From NCBI GenBank assembly GCA_021821445.1, contig JAKACK010000006.1, positions 1 to 49,686 on the forward strand: a stretch of DNA of 49,686 bases, written 5' to 3'. A model generated the notes under the pieces. That model ran no database searches. It was not told the origin of the DNA and saw only the letters and a list, made by a program, of their open reading frames with translations. A program made the position numbers and the translations under genes. This DNA comes from Microcaldota archaeon (lineage in GTDB: Archaea; Micrarchaeota; Micrarchaeia; Micrarchaeales; Micrarchaeaceae). Shown in pieces: positions 29,079 through 37,427 of the stretch (position 1 is the first letter of the stretch; each line of letters opens with the position of its first letter).

Positions 29079-30305
29079 TTATTTTCCAGTTTTTGCTGTT
29101 GTTGGTTTTTTACCATTATCTTTTACTTCAGGCATTTCGGGTTCTGTCTTTAAGAAGAATGACAGAACGAACGCTATAAATAATAGTACAGAGGATATTG
29201 CTACAGCCACTGCTGCATAATGTCCTGCATTTTCACTGAAAAGTGGACCAACTAAAGCAGGTATTATGAATACACCAAAGTTACCAGCAACTTGCATCAA
29301 TGATGTAGCGAATCCTGCTTGTGCAGGGTTATCTACATAATTTGTAACTCCTTCTAATGACATCGACCAATAAGTATCCGCAAATATTCCATATAAGAAG
29401 AATGATGCTGCTAATACTGCTATATCTGCTGTATAAGCTACAAAGTATGCCATAGATAACATTGCGGCAAATGCTAAGAATGATATCCCTATGTACCCAA
29501 CTTTAACTTTTCCATACTTTTCAAATAATCCTGGAAGTATTATTGTTCCTAATGCAGATCCAATAAATGCAAGAGATCCAAATAATCCACCATAGTATAT
29601 AGATAATGCACCGAATTTATGGAATTCTAACATTCCAACTGCTATACCTCCAAACATTACAGTTAATGCAGGTACTACAAAACCAACATACCAATTCTTT
29701 ACCATACCTGGTTTAAATACTCCACGTAATGAACGTTGTGAGTATTTTGATGGATAACTACCTATTCCTAATAATATTACTATCAATGCTATTAAGCCAA
29801 GAATTGCAGTTACTAAGAATGTATTTGTAAGTCCAACCGCTTTTAATATGAATGGATTTAACAAAGACCCTGCTGCCATACCTACAAAGAAACCTCCTAA
29901 TGATATACCTGTTACTGCTTGTCTCTTTGTTTTATCTATTGATACTGCAACTGCTCCTATGGGTGCCATTGCAATTGGATATGCTAATGCTGCTATTACG
30001 CTAGCCACCAAGAATATTGCATAATCAGGAGATATTACCCTTATTGCTAATCCTACAACGGATAGAACTGCTGCTAAATAAATAGTACCCTTAAGAGATA
30101 CCTTTGCAGATAACCATCCAGATAATAGCCCAACTACTATGAAAGCACCACCATATGCGGATGATAGTATTACTAATACAGCTGCTTCTGATACATTGAA
30201 TAAGTGCATCAAACTAGGCACTAACGGTGCTAATCCAAACCAACCAAATCCAACCGTAAACAATAGAAATGCATACGGTAATGTCTTTGCTAACCAATTA
30301 CTCAT
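29079..30305 (-). CDS. MFS transporter
   Basis: 12-TM-like hydrophobic pattern; GWFGLAPLVPSLMHLFNVSEAAVLVILSSAYGGAFIVVGLLSGWLSAKVSLK. Confidence 0.85.
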   Translation of the reverse strand: MSNWLAKTLPYAFLLFTVGFGWFGLAPLVPSLMHLFNVSEAAVLVILSSAYGGAFIVVGLLSGWLSAKVSLKGTIYLAAVLSVVGLAIRVISPDYAIFLVASVIAALAYPIAMAPIGAVAVSIDKTKRQAVTGISLGGFFVGMAAGSLLNPFILKAVGLTNTFLVTAILGLIALIVILLGIGSYPSKYSQRSLRGVFKPGMVKNWYVGFVVPALTVMFGGIAVGMLEFHKFGALSIYYGGLFGSLAFIGSALGTIILPGLFEKYGKVKVGYIGISFLAFAAMLSMAYFVAYTADIAVLAASFFLYGIFADTYWSMSLEGVTNYVDNPAQAGFATSLMQVAGNFGVFIIPALVGPLFSENAGHYAAVAVAISSVLLFIAFVLSFFLKTEPEMPEVKDNGKKPTTAKTGK

Positions 30306-30563
30306 ATTACCACACTTTTTTATACGCTATTTATATCTGTAATGTTGCTTAAAAATAAATTTGTTAGGTTAGACAAGAAATGTATATTATGGATATTAAT
30401 AAATATAAATTTACTATAGTAAGAAATTATATATATTAATATAAACTAGTATTTTTATTGACTTTTTATATAATTTTAATAGGTTTTTAACTAAAATAAA
30501 TAAATAGTAATCCTTGATAATTAGTTAATAAAACTTTGATTATTAGTATATTTTATTTAACAA

Positions 30564-30635
30564 TGGACTCTGCGGGGATCGCACCCGCGACCTTCCGCTT
30601 GCAAAGCGGACGCTCTACTACTGAGCCAAGAGCCC
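30564..30635 (-). tRNA. tRNA-Ala(TGC)
   Basis: GGGCTCT/AGAGTCC with G3:U70, anticodon arm TCCGC-TTTGCAA-GCGGA, T-arm GCGGG-TGCGATC-CCCGC, A73. Confidence 0.93.
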
Positions 30636-30738
30636 AAGTGTAATATTTTATTTTTAATAACAATATTTAATTGTTTTGATAATTATAAGTTGCTTAACCA
30701 TTACAATTTAAAAAATTTAAGTTTTATTGATTAAAATA

Positions 30739-31083
30739 TTAATTTTTTTTAACTTTTTTAGATTTAACTTTTTGTTTAGTAACTTTTGTTTGATTTTTCT
30801 TTATCTGTTTTTTGCTAGTATCTTTTTTTATGGATTTTTTCTTTGAGGGTTTTTTCGATGAATCTGTGGGTTCATCCTTTTTTTCAAGAAATTTATCTCC
30901 TAGTAAATTACTTTCTAAGGCATCAGTTGCAGATTCTTCACCCTCTGATGGATTTGGGAGTAGTGCATTTTCTATACTTGTTCTATTGAGTTTCTCATCA
31001 AGATCCCTCAATTTTCTAATAGCTTCTATCTCTTTATTATTATCTTTTTTTATGGATTTTTTCTTTGAGGGTTTTTTAGACAT
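30739..31083 (-). CDS. Short Lys-rich low-complexity protein with duplicated PSKKKSIKKD module
   Basis: MSKKPSKKKSIKKDNNKE...SSKKPSKKKSIKKDTSKKQIKKNQTKVTKQKVKSKKVKKN. Confidence 0.6.
   Translation of the reverse strand: MSKKPSKKKSIKKDNNKEIEAIRKLRDLDEKLNRTSIENALLPNPSEGEESATDALESNLLGDKFLEKKDEPTDSSKKPSKKKSIKKDTSKKQIKKNQTKVTKQKVKSKKVKKN
30819..30855. repeat. Direct repeat copy 1 (37 bp)
   Basis: tatctttttttatggattttttctttgagggtttttt, identical to 31041-31077. Confidence 0.9.
31041..31077. repeat. Direct repeat copy 2 (37 bp)
   Basis: Identical to 30819-30855. Confidence 0.9.
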
Positions 31084-31166
31084 TTTATATCACCTGCTAA
31101 AATACCCTTATAATTATAAATAATCTATATAAATATTGGTTTTAAAAAAAAGGAAAGAAGTAAAAA

Positions 31167-32006
31167 TTACTTCTTTTTTATTACAGCAATATCCTCCAGA
31201 TTTATCTCTTGCTGTGGTGGAGGTTGCTTGTTAAATTTCCTCTTCTGTCCAATTGATGGCCCATTCTTGTAATCTTCGGATTTTTCTCTATCTATGTGCC
31301 TTGTTATTCCTAATATTTTTCTTATATTATCGTACATTGAATCTAATTGATTATCCATTTCATTAATTTTGTTATTTATCTCAGTTATTTTGGTTTTTAA
31401 TTCTTCTATATCTGTTTTTATCAATTCTGATTTCTTCTTTAATCTTTGGAATTTGTATAAATCATTAAGTTGATTGCTTATTATGTTGATTTTTCTTATT
31501 ATATCTTTTTCTTCATACAAGCTAATTCTTGCCTGAGTTGAAAGCTTAAATTCTAATCTATTTTTTAATTTTTTAAGGTATATTAATTTCTTTGTATCGA
31601 TTTGGTTATTCCCATTTTCTACAAAATTAGATATTGCTTCTCCTTCTGCAATTTTATAATTATACCTTCTTCTAAGGCTTTTTATTTCATAAATAAGGTT
31701 GGATTTATCTTTTTTAAGTGCATCTATTTTATCTTTTATAGCTAAAGCTTCTGCATTATTTGATTCTTTAATTAAATCATTAATTGATTTTATAGGTTTT
31801 CTTTGCTCTTTGGTATTTGATGCTTTTGGTTTATCTTCCTTTGAATCTTTAGATTCCTCTTTTGATTCTTTGGTTGGTGCTTCCTTTTCTGATTTTTTGG
31901 ATTCTTCTTCTAATACTTCACTTTTTTTATTAGTATTAGTTTTCTTTACTACTTCTTTTTTTTCTTCTGTTGAGGTTTCTGCCTCTTCTTTTTTTATGTC
32001 TGACAC
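31167..32006 (-). CDS. Archaeal coiled-coil protein with acidic/basic low-complexity N-terminus
   Basis: Long heptad-like stretch KDKIDALKKDKSNLIYEIKSLRRRYNYKIAEGEAISNFVENGNNQIDTKKLIYLKKLKNRLEFKLSTQ. Confidence 0.6.
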   Translation of the reverse strand: MSDIKKEEAETSTEEKKEVVKKTNTNKKSEVLEEESKKSEKEAPTKESKEESKDSKEDKPKASNTKEQRKPIKSINDLIKESNNAEALAIKDKIDALKKDKSNLIYEIKSLRRRYNYKIAEGEAISNFVENGNNQIDTKKLIYLKKLKNRLEFKLSTQARISLYEEKDIIRKINIISNQLNDLYKFQRLKKKSELIKTDIEELKTKITEINNKINEMDNQLDSMYDNIRKILGITRHIDREKSEDYKNGPSIGQKRKFNKQPPPQQEINLEDIAVIKKK

Positions 32007-32109
32007 TTTATCTTCACCTTTCAGTTAATCGCCTTAATAAAAGTTCACTTAATTAAAATTGAAATCTGATAGATCAATATAATTTAAATCACAAATTATA
32101 AATAATAGA

Positions 32110-33273
32110 TTATATCTGTTCATTTAATACAGACTTATATAAATTTAATAATTTATCGGTCATTTTGTTTATAGAATACTTCTTTGCTGTTTGTACTGTT
32201 TTTTTATAAGAGCTTCTATTATTTATTACTTTCTCTAATTTTATAGCACAGTCTTTTGAATTTCCAGGCTTGAATAATTCTCCATTTTTTCCATTTTCTA
32301 TAATATTTTTTAATGCTAAGTAATCTGCACCTACGACAGGAGTTCCACTTGCTAGTGCTTCTAAAGATACTATACCTTGAGTTTCAAAGGTTGAAGGAAG
32401 GCATAATGCATCGGCAGTAGCGTAGTACTTTGGTAAATCTTCATTGCTTATGAAACCTTGAAATTTTACAGTATCGTTTAAATTATATTTATTAACTAAA
32501 TTTTTATATTCATTCAGCATAGGTCCTGTTCCACCGATTATGAATTTTGTGTTATTTTCTTTCAGGTATTTTGCTGCCTTTATTAATATATCTATATTTT
32601 TTTCTTTGCTTATTCTGCCTAAATAAAGTATCATGTTTGAATTTTCTCCAACTAACTGATTTTTAAGCTTTTGATCATAGTTATTTTTATTAAATCTTTC
32701 TGTATCTATACCGTTTGGAATAACAGAGATATTTTTTATTTTCTTTTTGGATAAATACTTTTTTATCGCTTCACTTGGAGTTATTGTTGCATCACATTTA
32801 TTATAAAAGTAAGTTAAGTATTCCCAAGAATATTTTATTAAAAATTTTCTTAAGCGAGGATTTTTCGTTAGGTATTGATTAATTATATCCTTGCTATTGA
32901 ACATCGTATGAAATGATCCAACTATGGGGTATTTATTTACTCTAGAATACATCAATCCATAAAGCCCTACTGTGAATGGTGTCTGTAAGTGTACTATATC
33001 CGGATTTAATTTACGTAATTTTAAAGATACGATAAAAGGAGTTACAGCAAATTTATATTGTGGGTATCTTCTAAATTTAAGCCCCCTTACAACAAATATG
33101 TCTTTTCTACCTTTGATAATTCTCTTAGTTTCTTTATCTCCAACTGCTACTATATAAACTTCGTGTCCTCTATCTTCAAGCTCTTTTTTAAAAGCAGTTA
33201 TTGATGTAACAACGCCATCAACTGCGGGAAGAAAAGAATCTGTATAAAATATTATCTGCAGTGTTTCCGACAT
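32110..33273 (-). CDS. Family 4 glycosyltransferase
   Basis: FYTDSFLPAVDGVVTSITAFKKELEDRGHEVYIVA, NGIDTERF, YLGRISKEKNIDILIKAA, FETQGIVSLEALASGTPVVG. Confidence 0.93.
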   Translation of the reverse strand: MSETLQIIFYTDSFLPAVDGVVTSITAFKKELEDRGHEVYIVAVGDKETKRIIKGRKDIFVVRGLKFRRYPQYKFAVTPFIVSLKLRKLNPDIVHLQTPFTVGLYGLMYSRVNKYPIVGSFHTMFNSKDIINQYLTKNPRLRKFLIKYSWEYLTYFYNKCDATITPSEAIKKYLSKKKIKNISVIPNGIDTERFNKNNYDQKLKNQLVGENSNMILYLGRISKEKNIDILIKAAKYLKENNTKFIIGGTGPMLNEYKNLVNKYNLNDTVKFQGFISNEDLPKYYATADALCLPSTFETQGIVSLEALASGTPVVGADYLALKNIIENGKNGELFKPGNSKDCAIKLEKVINNRSSYKKTVQTAKKYSINKMTDKLLNLYKSVLNEQI

Positions 33274-33291
33274 GTATATACCGGATTAAAA

Positions 33292-33684
33292 TTATTTTAA
33301 TACCTCTGCCTTTCCATCAGCAGCCTGTATTTTTTCAATTGCTTTCTTGGAAAAACTAGACGCTTTTATTGTTACTTTGTAATCAAGATTACCATTACTT
33401 AAAACTTTATAATTGTTAAGTTCTAAAGTATCCTTATTTTCCCTATAAAGCATATTATTTATTTCATTTAAAGTTATCCACTTCATCTTTTTTTGACCCC
33501 ATGGGTGGAATCCTTTGTGACCTATTAATTCAGGATGTTTTACGGTCCAAGTCCATCTTGGCTTTCTTGAACCTTTTCCAACTCCCCCTCTATCTCCTGA
33601 TCCTCTTCCATTTTTAATGTTACCTAATCCCCAGTGTCTACTCCCAAGATATTTTCTATTTCTTTTTTCTTTCCTTACTACCAT
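33292..33684 (-). CDS. rpl15: 50S ribosomal protein L15
   Basis: RKYLGSRHWGLGNIKNGRGSGDRGGVGKGSRKPRWTW...HKGFHPWG. Confidence 0.9.
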   Translation of the reverse strand: MVVRKEKRNRKYLGSRHWGLGNIKNGRGSGDRGGVGKGSRKPRWTWTVKHPELIGHKGFHPWGQKKMKWITLNEINNMLYRENKDTLELNNYKVLSNGNLDYKVTIKASSFSKKAIEKIQAADGKAEVLK

Positions 33685-34104
33685 TTAAATCATCCTAGAA
33701 ATGAGATTGTTTATATAATCTCCCATATAACCTAATGAACCTCCTTGATTAAATCCTAATTTAGTACTTTTATATCCATGTCTTGGAGGATGTAATCTTA
33801 TAGGTAATTTTTCCCTGAGTTCTTTTACCTTTTCTTTATCTGAAAGTTCTTCAGGCTTTATTGATAATTCTGTTTTATCTAGAAGCTTTGATAATACCTC
33901 ATCGTTTACCTCCCCATACGCTATATAACTATTGCATTTTTTTAACATTCCAGTATAAGATTCGTCAACTTTTATAAGTACACAATTATTAACTCTCTTC
34001 AATTTAAGTCTATTCAAAGTCTCTGTAATATCTCCCCTTACGTTGACTCTCCCTCTTACCCTTATAGCTGCAATTATTTTATCATTCAACTTATTATCTT
34101 TCAT
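33685..34104 (-). CDS. rpl30: 50S ribosomal protein L30
   Basis: IIAAIRVRGRVNVRGDITETLNRLKLKRVNNCVLIKVDESYTGMLKKCNSYIAYGEV...LHPPRHGY. Confidence 0.92.
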   Translation of the reverse strand: MKDNKLNDKIIAAIRVRGRVNVRGDITETLNRLKLKRVNNCVLIKVDESYTGMLKKCNSYIAYGEVNDEVLSKLLDKTELSIKPEELSDKEKVKELREKLPIRLHPPRHGYKSTKLGFNQGGSLGYMGDYINNLISRMI

Positions 34105-34295
34105 AAAAAACACGCTTTAAGTTTTAAAAACATCTTTATTTTAATTATTCATTATTAAAGTATTTAAAATTATTGAATATTGATACGTGTAAATATATTA
34201 AGTATACATTTAAATTATTTCCTATTTTTTGTATCCTTTTTATATCTATTTTATTTTTGATATAAATATTTATCTATTAATTTTTCATAATATGC

Positions 34296-34619
34296 TTATA
34301 TTAATGTTTTCAACTCGTCCTCAATATCTCTTGTGATTTCATTTATACCATTGCGAGTATTTTTATTTATACTTGGGTCATCGATTAAAATTTCATAAAC
34401 TCTATGAATTTCCTTTAAAATTTTATCGTAAAATTTCTTTTTTGCGTCCGAATCTAAATTTTTTATTTGATCGTTAAAATTTATTTTTATAGATTGAATA
34501 TAATAAGTAGAGAAGTAAACCTTATTTTTTTCGTATAATTCTGGTGCATCATATATCATTGTACCATATATTTTACCAATATCTGATTTGTTGTTATCTT
34601 TAGGTTTTTTTGCTTCCAT
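34296..34619 (-). CDS. Hypothetical protein
   Basis: Intact 107-aa ORF, no recognised family. Confidence 0.45.
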   Translation of the reverse strand: MEAKKPKDNNKSDIGKIYGTMIYDAPELYEKNKVYFSTYYIQSIKINFNDQIKNLDSDAKKKFYDKILKEIHRVYEILIDDPSINKNTRNGINEITRDIEDELKTLI

Positions 34620-34668
34620 CTAATCATTATATTTTATAATATTTAAGATTTATAATTATGTGATAAAC

Positions 34669-35229
34669 ATGGAAAAAAATATTACTATACTAGGAATATG
34701 CGGTAGTTTGAGAAGGGACTCTTTTAATAGAGCTTTGCTAAATTATGCTGCAACACTTGAAATTGAAGGAATAAAAATTAAGATTGCGGATATTTCTAAT
34801 ATACCAAATTTTAATCAGGATATGGAGAAGCAAATGCCAGAATCAGTAAAGGTTTTAAAGGACGAGATTAAAAATGCTGATGCTGTGCTCATATCTACAC
34901 CTGAATATAATAGGTCTATTCCAGGAGTATTGAAAAATGCAATTGACTGGGCATCATGTCCTTATGGAGAAAATGTATTTGATGAAAAACCCGTTGCAAC
35001 TATGGGTGCTACTGTAGGTGCTTTTGTTGGTACTGCTATTGTCCAATATCATTTAAGAGAGATATTTTCATCCTTAAATGCACATCCACTTGAAAAACCA
35101 CAATTGTTTGTAGCTAATGCTCCTTTGAAAATAAAAGATGGAAAGGTCATTGATGATGATACAAAAGAATTGATAAAAGAGGTTGTGGTAAAACTGGCAG
35201 AATGGGCAAAACGTATTAACCAAAATTGA
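34669..35229 (+). CDS. NADPH-dependent FMN reductase family protein
   Basis: ITILGICGSLRRDSFNRALLNYA...ADAVLISTPEYNRSIPGVLKNAIDWAS. Confidence 0.93.
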   Translation: MEKNITILGICGSLRRDSFNRALLNYAATLEIEGIKIKIADISNIPNFNQDMEKQMPESVKVLKDEIKNADAVLISTPEYNRSIPGVLKNAIDWASCPYGENVFDEKPVATMGATVGAFVGTAIVQYHLREIFSSLNAHPLEKPQLFVANAPLKIKDGKVIDDDTKELIKEVVVKLAEWAKRINQN

Positions 35230-35259
35230 ATTTATTTTATAAATTTTGATTTTTATTAT

Positions 35260-36147
35260 TTATAGGATTATTGGAAATAAAGGAGCGATTAGGTATATTA
35301 ATATTGCAAAGGTCATAGCAGCTAAACTTATATTTCTAGTTTTTATAAAAGTTGGATCGGATATATTTTTGCGGAGATATACTATAGATACGTAAAATAA
35401 TGTTATATCTATTATTATAATTGGTATTAAATAAGTTAGATTCAAGTAAAATGGAAACTTGAAAAAGAAAAGGAATATACTAAGTATAATTGAATAAAGA
35501 TACAAATTTGCAGCAACTATCCCCGATTTATATGTACCGATATAAAATATGAGATTCTTTGAATGCCTCTCGGTTACATCTCCTTTATAATCTCTGATCA
35601 TACCATGAATTTCTCTTGCTAAACCGCTTAATAATATAATCAAACTTATCAATAAAATATTTGTATTTAGTGCATTTGACACTACGTAATCTCCATATAT
35701 GAACGGAATTGCCATTGCAAATGCGATATAAATATTACCGATTAAGAACATCTCTTTTAATTTATAACTGTATAAGAAAGCTAAAATTGCGAATATTAAA
35801 GAGATTATGAATGCATATATGTTGATAAAAGCACTTAGAGCAACACCTATAACGAACATTAATAAGGATAGATTAAATGCAGATTTTGGACTTATTTTAC
35901 CAGATACTAAAGGCCTATCATTTTTCTTATTCTTTTTATCAACATTTATATCAAAATAATCGTTTATAGCAAAAGATGCCATACCTATCAATATTGGTGG
36001 TATAAGTGCTAATATAAATATGAATAAATTCGGGAATTTTCCTGTTATTATTTCTCCTGCAATAACCGCAATTGCGAGCATAAAGCTGTGTTCTGCACGT
36101 GTGAGTTTTAAATAATTTTTGATTCCCATAAATAAACCCTTTTTCAA
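35260..36147 (-). CDS. UbiA-family prenyltransferase, probably digeranylgeranylglyceryl phosphate synthase
   Basis: NYLKLTRAEHSFMLAIAVIAGEIIT, NDYFDINVDKKNKKNDRPLVSGKIS, REIHGMIRDYKGD. Confidence 0.85.
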   Translation of the reverse strand: MKKGLFMGIKNYLKLTRAEHSFMLAIAVIAGEIITGKFPNLFIFILALIPPILIGMASFAINDYFDINVDKKNKKNDRPLVSGKISPKSAFNLSLLMFVIGVALSAFINIYAFIISLIFAILAFLYSYKLKEMFLIGNIYIAFAMAIPFIYGDYVVSNALNTNILLISLIILLSGLAREIHGMIRDYKGDVTERHSKNLIFYIGTYKSGIVAANLYLYSIILSIFLFFFKFPFYLNLTYLIPIIIIDITLFYVSIVYLRKNISDPTFIKTRNISLAAMTFAILIYLIAPLFPIIL

Positions 36148-36244
36148 ACATTTTAAGTTGATTGATAAATATTTATAAATGTATATATGTTATTAGTATT
36201 GCTAATTATATAGATTATTAGTTTTATTCATAAAAGGTGTAAGT

Positions 36245-37258
36245 ATGAAAGATGAAAAATTAGCTAAAAAAGTTAATAATGAAGAGAAGGAAATTGACAG
36301 TGAAGAAAAGAAAAAAATAGTAGAAGAGTTAGTAAAAACCGGTGTTAAAGATATAAAATTAAAGGAGGATATGAAAGTATCTGAATTGATTAAAGAAATG
36401 GAATACATGGGAGGATTTTCAGCACAGCACATGGTAAATGGTATACACATAATGGAAGATATGTTTAAAGATAAAGATTCTTACAATTTTTTGTCATTTC
36501 CTGCGGATATAGTATCAACAGGATTAAGAGGCGTACTTGCAAGTTCAGTAAAATACTTTAATGCGATTATAACTACTGGAGGTACTCTTGATCATGATCT
36601 CGCAAGAGCTTATGGAGGTAAATATTCCTTAGGTACATTTAATGCAGATGACTCCGTAATGCATGAATTGGGGATATACAGATTGGGGAATGTTTTCATA
36701 AAAAATGAGGAGTATGGATTAAAGGTAGAAGATGAATTCAATAGGATAATGATGGATATATATAATTCACCTGATTACAAAAAAGAGTACAGCCCTAGTG
36801 AACTTATATATGAATTCGGTAAAAGAATGACCGATGAAGGATCCATTATAAGGCAAGCGTATTTGCACAATGTAAAGATCTTTGATCCTGGTATAGTTGA
36901 TGGTGCATTTGGTACTCAACTCACCATATTCTCTCAGGATCATGATTTCAAGTTAAATGTTTTGAAAGACGAACTTGAATTGAGTAATATATCATTTGAT
37001 CATAAAGTTACAGGAGCTCTGATGATAGGAGGAGGTATAAGCAAACATCATGTTATATGGTGGAACCAGTTTAAAGGAGGATTGGATTATGCTGTATACA
37101 TAACTACTGCAACACAATTTGATGGTAGTCTTTCAGGTGCAAGATTATCCGAAGCTGTATCTTGGGGTAAGATAAGAGAAGAGGCAAAATACATCACAAT
37201 AGATGGTGATGCAACAATTATATTGCCATTTATGATGGCTGCCCTTAATGTAAAGTAA
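36245..37258 (+). CDS. dys: Deoxyhypusine synthase
   Basis: GGFSAQHMVNGIHIMEDM, TTGGTLDHDLARAYGG, ALMIGGGISKHHVIWWNQFKGGLDYAVYITTATQFDGSLSGARLSEAVSWGKI (active-site Lys). Confidence 0.94.
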   Translation: MKDEKLAKKVNNEEKEIDSEEKKKIVEELVKTGVKDIKLKEDMKVSELIKEMEYMGGFSAQHMVNGIHIMEDMFKDKDSYNFLSFPADIVSTGLRGVLASSVKYFNAIITTGGTLDHDLARAYGGKYSLGTFNADDSVMHELGIYRLGNVFIKNEEYGLKVEDEFNRIMMDIYNSPDYKKEYSPSELIYEFGKRMTDEGSIIRQAYLHNVKIFDPGIVDGAFGTQLTIFSQDHDFKLNVLKDELELSNISFDHKVTGALMIGGGISKHHVIWWNQFKGGLDYAVYITTATQFDGSLSGARLSEAVSWGKIREEAKYITIDGDATIILPFMMAALNVK

Positions 37259-37403
37259 TTTTGATTGCTTGTTTTTTATAGCCTATTTTTTTATAAAATT
37301 CGAATTAAAAATTGTATTATTCTATTATAATTATTAAGAATATAATAAATTCAAAAAACTAAAGACAACTTCTGCACTTTTTATATTTTATAAAAATATT
37401 TAA

Positions 37404-37427
37404 ATAAAGGATTTTTCAATCCTTTAT
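37404..37427. terminator. Stem-loop over the stop codon of the beta-CASP RNase gene (possible 3'-end element)
   Basis: ATAAAGGAT-TTTTCA-ATCCTTTAT: 9-bp stem, 6-nt loop containing the complement of the TGA stop. Confidence 0.4.

Noticed and set aside
15777-33273. Whole 15.7-33 kb accessory-looking stretch as a mobile island
   Set aside because: No integrase, transposase, terminal repeats or phage genes; interspersed with core genes (TruD, NAC, 23S).
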